Of a stretch of DNA of 64,000 nucleotides, positions 52,509 to 60,707 are shown piece by piece. Both the position numbers and the translations under genes were made by a program. Under the pieces are notes generated by a model, which saw only the letters and a program-made list of their open reading frames with translations, was not told the DNA's origin and made no database searches. This stretch comes from CAVVXN01 sp963772585. Lineage in GTDB: Bacteria > Planctomycetota > PLA2 > JAEUHO01. How positions within the stretch are numbered: the first letter of the stretch is position 1; each line of letters opens with the position of its first letter. The stretch lies in NCBI GenBank assembly GCA_963772585.1, contig CAVYXV010000009.1, forward strand, positions 310,001 through 374,000, read 5' to 3'.

Positions 52509-54521
52509 TCACCGATCGCGCGCGGACGGAGGTTTCGGGGGGAGCGCCTTGCGTTCGCGTTCCGCGTCGGCTTCGTCGGGAACGTGGAGGACCGGTTCTC
52601 CGTCTTCACTGGCGACGTAGGTGGGGGGGATCGGGGGACCGCCGGCGGACGGTTCCGTGCCGGATGCGGGGTGCTGCGGGTCCGCGAGGAGGTCCCTGAC
52701 GTCGTAGAAGCGGAGCAGCATCGGTGGGGCCTGGTCGCCCGCGGGCCGCAGCACGAGGCAGCGCGGATTGGCCGTCCAGGTGAGGTCCTGGTCCGGCGCC
52801 GCGGTCTCGACCACCCGGTCCATGACCTCGCGGAGCGTTCTCCCCACGACCGAGAACCGCGGGACCGTCCGGCGGTCGAGGTTCCAGGCGTCGGCAGGGC
52901 GGTAGACGATCTGCACGAAGGTCTGGATCTGGATCTCGCGGAGGATCTCGTAGACCGACGCGTGCTCCGTCTCCACCGTGATGCTCCCGCGCTCCAGGAG
53001 TTCGCGCAGCGCGTCGCCCCGGCATCGGAGGCGATCACGACCCAGCCGGTCGAGGGGACCCGCGATCGATGCGAAGGCGCGCGGCGCCGGCACCTGCCAC
53101 AGCCACTCGTCGACGCGCGTCGCCCTGCGCCACCGCGCCTGGACCTCCCGGGCGGCGACCCCGATGCTCGTCGCGCGTTCGGGGTGCTCGAGGAGCGCTT
53201 CCTTCCAGGACGCGGCGAGCTCGCTCTCCGGTTCCCGGACGAGGTAGGCATCGAGGAGGCTCGTGGCCTGCTCTGGATCGTCGCCCAGGAGCGCCCGGAC
53301 GATCGCGCCGAGCTCCCTGTCGCGGCGAAGGAGGTCGCCTGCCCCCGCTCGCAGCGCCCGTACGGCGGCGCGGGTCTCCTCCTCCGTGCTCGTGCGGTCG
53401 GGGGAAGGCCCGGTGGGGAGCGCGGCGTCGAGCGCGGCGTGTCGCCGCTCCTCCAGGTACTCCCCGATCGCGTCGTGGACGTCGGAGGAAGCGCGCGCGA
53501 TGACGACGCCGTTTCGTTGCGCGAGCGTGGCGTCCCCTGGAGGGTCCGCCCAGAAGTCCGGCGCCGCGTTCCTACGGATCGCCGCCAGGAGCGCCTCGCC
53601 GGCTTCGGCGAGGCCGGATCGCTCGCCCTCCGGAGGGGTCCCATCGTTCGTCCGGGAGGGCGTCCCGGGCGGTGGAAGCACGGCCCCGGCCCCGCCGGCG
53701 GGGTGCGCGCTGCCGACGAGCGTCGGAGGGGGGGAGGTCGAGTCGGCCCGCGGCGACAGCCCTCCCCCCTGTTCGTCGGAAGCACGGTACCGGCCCGCTG
53801 CGTCCAGTCCCCACCACGCGCCGAGCGCCAGCAACAGCGCCGCGCCGGCGACGGCGGCGGTCTTCGTGAGCGTTCCCATGCCGATCCCTCCGGTTGCGGC
53901 GAGGAGCCCGCCGGGCTTCGGGGCGCCGTGGGTCGCCGCCGCGATCCACCGGGCGCCCTCGGGGGGTGCCCGGAGCGGGAGCGCGGCGAGGAGGACCGGC
54001 GCGTTCGCACCCAGCGAGGCGCGGAGCCTCGCCGTCGCGCGGTGGACGCGCACGCGGCAGGCGTTCTCGGTGACGCCCAGGATCGCGGCCACCTCGCGGT
54101 ACTCGAGGTCGTAGACGTGGCGCAGCAGGAGTACGAGGCGGTCGTCGGGCGGCAGGCCCGCGAGCGCCCGTTCGATGCCCTCGCCGTCTCCCGCGGGGGG
54201 ATGGGCGGGCCGCCCCTCGCGGCGGGCCGCGGCGACCCCCTCGTGGCGGGTGCGCCGGGCGGCGCCCCGCTCGAGCGTGCGCAGACGCAGACGGACGCTC
54301 CGGAAGAGCCACGGGGCGATCCCCACCTCGGCGGGCCGCGCGTCGTGGCGGCGGGCGAGGTCGAGCAGCGCGTCCTGCACGGCGTCCTCCGCGTGCCGGG
54401 GGCTCTCGCGGCGGGCGAGGTCCAGCAGGGCGGGGAGCCAGGGCCGAACGAGCGCCTCGAAGGCGTCGCCCTCGCGCCGCTGGCGCCAGGCGTCCCAGAG
54501 CGTGGTCGCGGGAACCGTCAT
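52509..54521 (-). CDS. ECF sigma factor fused to a membrane anchor and a secretin-N-like domain
   Basis: A 670-aa protein. Residues 1-180 are an ECF sigma factor: sigma-2 (LWDAWRQRREGDAFEALVRPWLP, AEDAVQDALLDLARR) and sigma-4 (ALAGLPPDDRLVLLLRHVYDLEYREVAAILGVTENACRVRVHRATARLR). A helix at about 219-239 (TAAVAGAALLLALGAWWGL) anchors it. After a Pro/Ser/Gly-rich linker comes a region ending in an STN-like fold (ALRELLERGSITVETEHASVYEILREIQ). It may read outer-envelope signals and free or restrain its own sigma part. ATG 54521 has GAGAAGGA 6 nt upstream; longer frames lack support. No separate anti-sigma gene is adjacent. Confidence 0.82.
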   Translation of the reverse strand: MTVPATTLWDAWRQRREGDAFEALVRPWLPALLDLARRESPRHAEDAVQDALLDLARRHDARPAEVGIAPWLFRSVRLRLRTLERGAARRTRHEGVAAARREGRPAHPPAGDGEGIERALAGLPPDDRLVLLLRHVYDLEYREVAAILGVTENACRVRVHRATARLRASLGANAPVLLAALPLRAPPEGARWIAAATHGAPKPGGLLAATGGIGMGTLTKTAAVAGAALLLALGAWWGLDAAGRYRASDEQGGGLSPRADSTSPPPTLVGSAHPAGGAGAVLPPPGTPSRTNDGTPPEGERSGLAEAGEALLAAIRRNAAPDFWADPPGDATLAQRNGVVIARASSDVHDAIGEYLEERRHAALDAALPTGPSPDRTSTEEETRAAVRALRAGAGDLLRRDRELGAIVRALLGDDPEQATSLLDAYLVREPESELAASWKEALLEHPERATSIGVAAREVQARWRRATRVDEWLWQVPAPRAFASIAGPLDRLGRDRLRCRGDALRELLERGSITVETEHASVYEILREIQIQTFVQIVYRPADAWNLDRRTVPRFSVVGRTLREVMDRVVETAAPDQDLTWTANPRCLVLRPAGDQAPPMLLRFYDVRDLLADPQHPASGTEPSAGGPPIPPTYVASEDGEPVLHVPDEADAERERKALPPKPPSARDR

Positions 54522-54631
54522 GCCGGTCCTTCTCGCCGGTCGTCCCCTTCTTGTTACCGGCGATGCCCACGCTTCCGTCACGTGCCTCCGGCGGAGGCGG
54601 GTACGTTGGGGCGCCCTTCGGAGCCGGTTCC

Positions 54632-55426
54632 ATGCTCGATGCCATGCGGGAGATCGCCGAGGAAGCCGGCGCCGGGCTGCTGGAGCGCTTCGGCCGGCTC
54701 ACGGGCGCGGAGATCGAGCGCCACGGCCGCCGCGACGTCGTGACGGAAGCCGACCGGGAGGCGGAGGCCCTGATCCGCCGGCGGCTCGAGCGGGCGTTCC
54801 CGGGCGTGCCCGTCTTGGGGGAGGAGGGGAGCCGGGCCGCCCGCCTGCGGGAGGAGGGATCCCACGGCCCCGTCTGGATCGTGGACCCGCTGGACGGCAC
54901 CGTGAACTTCGTCCAGGGCATCCCCGTCTTCGCCGTGAGCCTGGGCTACGTCGAGGAGGGGCGGCCGCTCGCGGGCGTCGTCCACCTGCCCGTCCTCGGC
55001 CAGACCTTCCTCGGCGCGCCGGGGAGCGGCGCCTTCGAGGGCGACCGGCCGATCGCCGTCGGCGTGACGCCCCGGCTCGAGGACGCGATCGTGGCGACGG
55101 GGTTCGCCTACGCGCGGAACGACCTCGAGGACGACAACTTCTCCAACGTGCGCCGGGTCGGCCTGGCCGCCCGCGGCATCCGGCGCATGGGCTCGGCCGC
55201 CGTGGACCTGGCCTACGTGGCCTCCGGGCGGCTGGACGGCTTCTGGGAGCTCCATCTCAAGCCCTGGGACGTCGCCGGAGGAGGGGCGATCGTCCTGGCG
55301 GCGGGCGGCACGGTCACCGACCAGCGGGGGGGCGAGGACTGGGTGTTCGGCGGGCACGTCGTGGCCGCGAACGGCCTGCTCCACGAGGAACTCCGGAGCA
55401 CCCTCGAGCCGCTCCGGGCGCTCTGA
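54632..55426 (+). CDS. Inositol-monophosphatase-family phosphatase
   Basis: A 264-aa magnesium-dependent phosphatase. Family motifs are VLGEEGS, WIVDPLDGTVNFVQGIP (D88, D91) and the late WDVAGGGAIVLAAGG (D213). Substrates could be myo-inositol phosphate, PAP or fructose bisphosphate; the sequence does not decide. ATG 54632 follows GGAG; ATG 54563 upstream is in frame but only adds a glycine-rich run. Divergent from the sigma gene. Confidence 0.88.
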   Translation: MLDAMREIAEEAGAGLLERFGRLTGAEIERHGRRDVVTEADREAEALIRRRLERAFPGVPVLGEEGSRAARLREEGSHGPVWIVDPLDGTVNFVQGIPVFAVSLGYVEEGRPLAGVVHLPVLGQTFLGAPGSGAFEGDRPIAVGVTPRLEDAIVATGFAYARNDLEDDNFSNVRRVGLAARGIRRMGSAAVDLAYVASGRLDGFWELHLKPWDVAGGGAIVLAAGGTVTDQRGGEDWVFGGHVVAANGLLHEELRSTLEPLRAL

Positions 55427-55456
55427 GGAGGGAGCCCTCCGACGGCGGGGGAATGC

Positions 55457-55484
55457 TTGACCGGTCCCCGGGGGGATCTACCTT
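55457..55484 (+). promoter_or_regulatory. Sigma70-type promoter of the xpb operon
   Basis: TTGACC (55457-55462), 16-nt spacer, TACCTT (55479-55484). The leader to ATG 55572 is about 80 nt and contains no recognised riboswitch. Confidence 0.45.
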
Positions 55485-55571
55485 CGACGGCTTGCCCTCG
55501 CAGTTTCCGGCCTGCAATCCGACCGAGGTCCCGACCGGGCTCGGGGGGCCGGGAGCCCGGGCCGAATCCCG

Positions 55572-57272
55572 ATGACCACCGCGCCTGACCGACCGCTCAT
55601 CGTCCAGAGCGACCGCTCCGTCCTGCTCGAGGTCGGCGGTCCGGCCTACGAGGCCGCCCGGGATGCCGTCAGCCCGTTCTGCGAGCTCCTCAAGTCGCCC
55701 GAGCACGTCCACACCTACCGGGTGACCCCCCTTTCCATCTGGAACGCGGCGGCGGCCGGGATGGGCGCCGCGGCCATGGTCGGGGCCCTGGAGGGCTACT
55801 CCCGCTTCCCCGTGCCGGGCAGCCTCAAGCGCGACATCGAGGATCTCCACGGCCGCTACGGCCGGCTGCGCCTGGTGCCCCGGGAGGGCACGGGCCCGTC
55901 CTTCCGTCTGATCGCCTCGGACCCGGACCTCCTGGCGCTCGTCACGAGCAGCCCGCTCACCCGCGAGTTGGTGGGGGAACCCGAGGGGGGGGGCCTGCCG
56001 GTCGAGGCCCGCTACCGCGGCGAGATCAAGCGGGCCCTCATCCGGCTCGGCTGGCCCGTCGAGGACGTGGGGGGCTACGTCGAGGGGGGGCCGCTCGCCG
56101 TCCGCCTGCTCGATCGGGACGGCGACGGGCAGCCCTTCCACCTGCGCGACTACCAGCACGAGGCCGTCGAGGTCTTCTACCGCGACGGGAGCGCCCTCGG
56201 GGGCAGCGGGGTGGTCGTCCTCCCCTGTGGCGCGGGAAAGACGATCGTGGGGCTGGGGGCGATGGCCCGCGTCGGCCGAAAGACCCTCGTGCTGACCACG
56301 AACCACACCGCCGTCGCCCAGTGGCGGCGCGAACTCCTCTCGAAGACCGACCTCGAGGCGGACGAGATCGGCGAGTACACGGGCCAGGCGAAGGAGATCC
56401 GACCGGTCACGATCAGCACCTACCAGATCCTCACCTGGCGCCGGAAGAAGACGGATCCGTTCGTCCACTTCGAGATCTTCCAGAAGAACGACTGGGGCCT
56501 GGTCGTCTACGACGAGGTCCACCTCCTTCCCGCGCCGGTGTTCCGGGTGACCGCCGACCTCCAGGCGACGAGGCGGCTCGGCCTCACGGCGACCCTCGTC
56601 CGCGAAGATGGCCACGAGGACGACGTGTTCACCCTGATCGGGCCGAAGCGCTACGACGTGCCGTGGAAGGTGCTCGAGCGGCAGGGGTGGATCGCCGAGG
56701 CCGTCTGCCGCGAGGTTCGCGTGCCCATGGCGGCCGCGCTCAAGAAGCGCTACGCGCAGTCGGACCCGCGCCAGCGCTTCCGCCTCGCGGCGGAGAACCC
56801 CGGCAAGCAGGGGATCCTCGACGACCTGGTCGGCCGGCACGACGACGACAAGATCCTCGTCATCGGGCAATACCTCGACCAACTCGATCGGGTGGCCCAT
56901 CACCTGGATGCGCCGCTCATCACGGGCCGCACGCCCAAGGACCAGCGCCTCGAGCTCTACGACCGCTTTCGCGACGGCGACCTGCGCGTCCTCGTCGTGA
57001 GCAAGGTCGGCAACTTCGCGGTGGACCTCCCTGCCGCGAGCGTGATCATCCAGATCTCCGGGACGTTCGGGTCCCGGCAGGAAGAGGCGCAGCGCCTCGG
57101 GCGCGTCCTGCGCCCCAAGGAGGACGGTCGTCGGGCCGTCTTCTACAGCCTCGTCAGCGACGAGACCGTCGAACAGGACTTCGGGCAACATCGCCAGCTC
57201 TTCCTCACGGAACAAGGCTACGCCTACGAGATCCTCGACGCCTCGGATCTGAAGAACGGGAAGTGTGCATGA
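55572..57272 (+). CDS. Bacterial XPB/ERCC3-type DNA helicase
   Basis: A 566-aa superfamily-2 helicase related to eukaryotic repair/transcription helicase XPB. The N-terminal ~180 residues match the bacterial XPB damage-recognition region (SVLLEVGGPAYEAARDAVSPFCELLKSPEHVHTYRVTPLSIWNAAAAG). The motor has Q-motif LRDYQHEAVEVF, Walker A LPCGAGKT (about residue 218), motif II VYDEVHLLP (DEVH, about 312), motif III GLTATLVREDG and motif VI QEEAQRLGRVLRPK. ATG 55572. Its stop overlaps the next gene (ATGA), so both proteins are made together. Likely a DNA repair role. Confidence 0.93.
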   Translation: MTTAPDRPLIVQSDRSVLLEVGGPAYEAARDAVSPFCELLKSPEHVHTYRVTPLSIWNAAAAGMGAAAMVGALEGYSRFPVPGSLKRDIEDLHGRYGRLRLVPREGTGPSFRLIASDPDLLALVTSSPLTRELVGEPEGGGLPVEARYRGEIKRALIRLGWPVEDVGGYVEGGPLAVRLLDRDGDGQPFHLRDYQHEAVEVFYRDGSALGGSGVVVLPCGAGKTIVGLGAMARVGRKTLVLTTNHTAVAQWRRELLSKTDLEADEIGEYTGQAKEIRPVTISTYQILTWRRKKTDPFVHFEIFQKNDWGLVVYDEVHLLPAPVFRVTADLQATRRLGLTATLVREDGHEDDVFTLIGPKRYDVPWKVLERQGWIAEAVCREVRVPMAAALKKRYAQSDPRQRFRLAAENPGKQGILDDLVGRHDDDKILVIGQYLDQLDRVAHHLDAPLITGRTPKDQRLELYDRFRDGDLRVLVVSKVGNFAVDLPAASVIIQISGTFGSRQEEAQRLGRVLRPKEDGRRAVFYSLVSDETVEQDFGQHRQLFLTEQGYAYEILDASDLKNGKCA

Positions 57273-59353
57273 CTCACTCGGGCAACGGCAGCGCGCGAAA
57301 GAACCACAACAGCCGCATCACGCTGAGGAAGCACCTGGAATCGATGCGGGCGGTCGATCTCCGCGACGTCTACGCGTTCTGGCGTCCGGACGAGCCCACG
57401 AACGGCCTCCACAAGCCGGATCTCGTGTCGAATCTGCACGAGACGATGGCGCAGGAGGGAACCGTCTACCGCCGCGTCCGCACGCTCACGCGAAAGGTCC
57501 TCGACGTCCTGCTCCTCATGCTCCGACGGCCCGGCTACGCGTCGGACCTGCCCGGGATGTTCCAGCGACTCCCCGGCGAGGAGCCCCTCGCGCTCGAGTA
57601 CCACGAGGCCGAAGCCGGCATCCGCGCACTGGTCCGTCGCGGCTTCCTCGCGCAGATCAGCGACCGGAAGATGGCCACCAACGGCCGGGTCGTCTTCAGC
57701 GTCCCGGAGGAGCTGGGGACGATGTTGACGGCCCTCTTCCGCGAGGAGACGCGGACCGTCCACAGCGTGTTCACCTTGCGGGGCCACGCGGCCGCCATCA
57801 CCGCGGCCGAGCGGGAGAGGCTCCGGGGCGCCTTTCCCGCGCTGGGAGAGCAGCCGGGCGAGGACGACGCGCGCATCCTCCTGAAGGACGGCCCCGAGGC
57901 CCTCCTCGAACGCCTCGAGGAACGGATGCAGCGGGTCATGAACTACGTCGTCGAGCGCGGAGGCGGGTTCATGACCCGTGCGCTGTGGTCGGCACGGAAG
58001 AACGTCCGCGACGTCCGCTGGAACCGCGAGAGGTGGGCACGGGAACTCGAGGGCGCCGGCATCGGAACGGTGGCTCGCCTCTCCCTCAAGCCCTACGGCG
58101 TCAACTGCGAGGACGAGTGCGTCGTCGTCTTCCAAGAGGTGCTGGAGGAGCTTCTCCGGCGCCGCAATCAGGGCGAGCCGCCGATGGACGAGACGCTGCG
58201 GTCCGGCGGCGACCTCGTCGCCGACCTCTGCGCGTTTCTCCAGCACGTCGGCCGCCACCCCGTCAAGGTGGGGCGGAAGGGCGAGGTCCACAAGGCGAGC
58301 CGCCGCCGGCTGCAGGACGGCTTCGTCTACCGGGAGACCTTCCTCGCCGGCCCCGCCGAGGTCTGGGGCGAGATCATCGCCGCGGCGGAGTCGCTGGGGC
58401 TGGTCCGGACCGACAAGGAGGGCTTCCTCGAGCTGACCGACGAGGCCCAGCAGTTCCTCGCCGAACCGCTCGAGGCGAAGGCGCAGGCGCTCTACCGCGT
58501 GGCCCTCGACCACGCCGGGACGCACAACGGCCGCAGCCTCCATCTCCACGAGATCCGCAAGCTCGTCACGGAGTGCCTGCGGGAGGAGCCGCAACGTTGG
58601 TGGTCGGCGCGGGCGCTCTCGGCGGTGAGCCGTCACCGGCACCTGGCGACGCTGGATGAACGGGGCATCAAGGACCGCCACCGCGATCGCCACTTCTCCG
58701 CGTGGTTCTCCGGGAAGGAGAGCCCGCGGGATCTCCTCAGCGGCACCGAGCACCGCTGGCTGAAGCGGCTCCACATGCTGGGGCTGCTCGATGTCGCGGC
58801 GAAGGAGGAGCGCGCGATCGCGTGGCGGCTCTCGCCGCTGGGCGCCCGCGTGCTCGGGGCCACGGCGCCGGGCCTGGACACGGGGCTCCGGCCCCTGCTC
58901 GTGAATCCGGACTTCGAGATCGTGGTTCTCCCCGAGGGCGATGTCTCGGACGTGGTTCACACGCTCGATGGGTGGGCGCAACGGGTGAAGAGCGGCGACG
59001 TGGTGCACTTCCGGCTGACGCGCGAGTCCGTGCAGACCGCCGTGGGGACCGGGCACGAGGTCGAGGACCTCCTCGGCTTCCTCGCCGCGCGGGCGCGCGG
59101 CGCGATCCCCCAGAACGTCGGCTACACGGTCCGGGACTGGGCATCGCGGGTCTCCTTCGCGAGCCTGGAACGCGGCGTGGTCCTGAGGGTGGACGACGAG
59201 GCGGCCCTGGAGACCATCCTCCAGATCCCCGAAATGGAGCGACTGCTCCACCGCCGCTTGACGCCGCAGGAGGCGCTGCTCAAGGAGGCGCCGAGCGATC
59301 GGAGGCTGGTGTCGGCGCTCCGGGGCCTCGGCGTCTACCTCCAGGGCCCCTGA
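57269..59353 (+). CDS. XPB-associated protein (helicase C-terminal/XPB-Ssl2-like domain)
   Basis: A 694-aa protein coupled to xpb by an ATGA overlap. It has no ATPase motifs. The N-terminal part is winged-helix-like (LRKHLESMRAVDLRDVYAFW, IRALVRRGFLAQISDRK). The C-terminal part (LLVNPDFEIVVLPEGDVSDVVHTLDGWAQRVKSGDVVHFRLTRESVQTAV..) matches the XPB/Ssl2-like domain found as a neighbour of bacterial XPB. It probably binds XPB and guides it, in the manner of the archaeal XPB-Bax1 pair; that parallel is inference. Confidence 0.83.
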   Translation: MTHSGNGSARKNHNSRITLRKHLESMRAVDLRDVYAFWRPDEPTNGLHKPDLVSNLHETMAQEGTVYRRVRTLTRKVLDVLLLMLRRPGYASDLPGMFQRLPGEEPLALEYHEAEAGIRALVRRGFLAQISDRKMATNGRVVFSVPEELGTMLTALFREETRTVHSVFTLRGHAAAITAAERERLRGAFPALGEQPGEDDARILLKDGPEALLERLEERMQRVMNYVVERGGGFMTRALWSARKNVRDVRWNRERWARELEGAGIGTVARLSLKPYGVNCEDECVVVFQEVLEELLRRRNQGEPPMDETLRSGGDLVADLCAFLQHVGRHPVKVGRKGEVHKASRRRLQDGFVYRETFLAGPAEVWGEIIAAAESLGLVRTDKEGFLELTDEAQQFLAEPLEAKAQALYRVALDHAGTHNGRSLHLHEIRKLVTECLREEPQRWWSARALSAVSRHRHLATLDERGIKDRHRDRHFSAWFSGKESPRDLLSGTEHRWLKRLHMLGLLDVAAKEERAIAWRLSPLGARVLGATAPGLDTGLRPLLVNPDFEIVVLPEGDVSDVVHTLDGWAQRVKSGDVVHFRLTRESVQTAVGTGHEVEDLLGFLAARARGAIPQNVGYTVRDWASRVSFASLERGVVLRVDDEAALETILQIPEMERLLHRRLTPQEALLKEAPSDRRLVSALRGLGVYLQGP

Positions 59354-59495
59354 TCCGGGCCCCTGATCTCCCATTCCGCCCCGCGATCGGCTTGCGTCCC
59401 CCGCCTCTCGGGGCAAAATCCCTGGTTCGTCCTCGCGTCGGGCGCGAACCGGACGAGTCCCCTTACCAGCAGGTACGACCCCGGAGCAGGCCAGC

Positions 59496-59711
59496 ATGAG
59501 CGGCAGCGGCGGCTACAAGCACCGGTTGCGGGCCCTCCGCAACCGTCAGAACCAGCGGAAGAAGAAGGCGAAGGCGAACATCGCCAAGGCGCGCGGTCTC
59601 TTCGAGTCCAAGGGCCAGACCTGGGACCCGGAGAACAACACGGCCCAACTCGCGGCGCTCAACCACGCCGGGCGCCGCCTGATCCAGAAGAGCGAATACG
59701 CGAAGCGGTAG
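59496..59711 (+). CDS. Small basic protein (71 aa), possible RNA/ribosome binder
   Basis: Very rich in Arg/Lys/Asn/Gln (YKHRLRALRNRQNQRKKKAKANIAKARG) with a second helix ending in HAGRRLIQKSEYAKR. No cysteine or membrane helix. ATG 59496 is preceded by GGAGCAGG. A GTACGAC block lies nearby but no clear -10. I do not recognise the family; the composition suggests nucleic-acid or ribosome binding. Confidence 0.68.
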   Translation: MSGSGGYKHRLRALRNRQNQRKKKAKANIAKARGLFESKGQTWDPENNTAQLAALNHAGRRLIQKSEYAKR

Positions 59712-59785
59712 CGCACCGCGCCTGCCAGGGGCCGGACGGCCCCGATCGCCCGACGCGGAGGCCGGCCCGACGGACTTCTCCTCCC

Positions 59786-60286
59786 GTGCGCAACCTCGTT
59801 GCCTCCCCCTTGGTGCTCTTGCTCCTGGCCGCCTGCGGCGGCGAGAAGGCAGCGACCGAGGTCCGCGGGCCCAGGCCTCCCGATCCGGACCGGGTGGCGG
59901 CCATCCTGGTGGGGCTCGGGGCCTCGACCATCGCGAAGCGGCGGGCGGCGGCGCAGGAGGCGGCCGCGAATCCGGCGCTCGCCCGGGCCCTGGTGCGGCC
60001 GCTGGCGAAGGCGCTCGAGGACGAGAGCCGCTGGGTGTCCTCGCCGGCGAGCGAAGCCCTGGTCCTGGCCGGGCCGGCGGCGATCGAGGCCCTGCCCGAA
60101 CTCATGGCGGCCCTGTCCGACGAGGACGACTACGTGCGCTGGCGGGCGGCGAAGATCCTGGCGGGCCTCGGTCCCGCCGCGAGGGAGGCCCTCCCGCTCC
60201 TGGAGCGCAACGCGAACGCGCCGTCCGAGACCGAGATGGGCCACTACTGGGCCGGCGTCGCGGTCGAACGCGTGCAGGGGAAGTAG
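59786..60286 (+). CDS. Small HEAT-repeat lipoprotein (166 aa)
   Basis: Short lipoprotein signal (NLVASPLVLLLLAAC, lipobox LAAC, Cys 17). HEAT-like pairs follow: LARALVRPLAKALEDESRWVSSPASEALVLAG and AIEALPELMAALSDEDDYVRWRAAKILAGLG. GTG 59786. Resembles the HEAT lipoprotein at 12310 in plan, not in sequence. Probably a periplasmic scaffold. Confidence 0.72.
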   Translation: MRNLVASPLVLLLLAACGGEKAATEVRGPRPPDPDRVAAILVGLGASTIAKRRAAAQEAAANPALARALVRPLAKALEDESRWVSSPASEALVLAGPAAIEALPELMAALSDEDDYVRWRAAKILAGLGPAAREALPLLERNANAPSETEMGHYWAGVAVERVQGK

Positions 60287-60335
60287 CGACGGGACGGGCC
60301 CACGGGGTAGATTGCCGCTTCCGGGAGGACTCGCG

Positions 60336-60605
60336 ATGCCGCACGCCGTGACGCCGGTTCCGACGCCCAACCCGAACGCGATACGCTTCACGTTCGCGGA
60401 GCCGACGCTCGGGACCCGAAGCCGGACCTTCCCCAACGCGGATGCGGCCCGAGGGGTGCCGTGGGCGGAGCGGATCTTCGGCGTGCCCGGCGTCGTCAGC
60501 CTCTTCGGCGTGAACGACTTCCTGACCGTGACGAAGACGAACGACGCCACCTGGGAGGCCGTCGTGCCTCACGTCCTCGACATCCTGCGCGAGGCGGAGT
60601 TCTAG
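60336..60605 (+). CDS. NifU/Nfu N-terminal-domain protein (89 aa)
   Basis: A single Nfu N-terminal (scaffold-protein) domain: TPVPTPNPNAIRFTFAEP, then RIFGVPGVVSLFGVNDFLTVTK and EAVVPHVLDILREAEF. It lacks the C-terminal NifU domain with CXXC that holds the iron-sulfur cluster. ATG 60336 has GGGAGG about 8 nt upstream; a TAGATT lies at 60308-60313. It may help target Fe-S carriers. Convergent with the dehydrogenase gene. Confidence 0.87.
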   Translation: MPHAVTPVPTPNPNAIRFTFAEPTLGTRSRTFPNADAARGVPWAERIFGVPGVVSLFGVNDFLTVTKTNDATWEAVVPHVLDILREAEF

Positions 60606-60707
60606 CCGGCACGACCCACGCACGGACGCTGCATCGCGCGGCCCTGGCCCGCATCTCGCGCCCGATGCCGGCGTTGGGGGAAGCCCGCCGGGCGACCAAG
60701 TCCGGCG

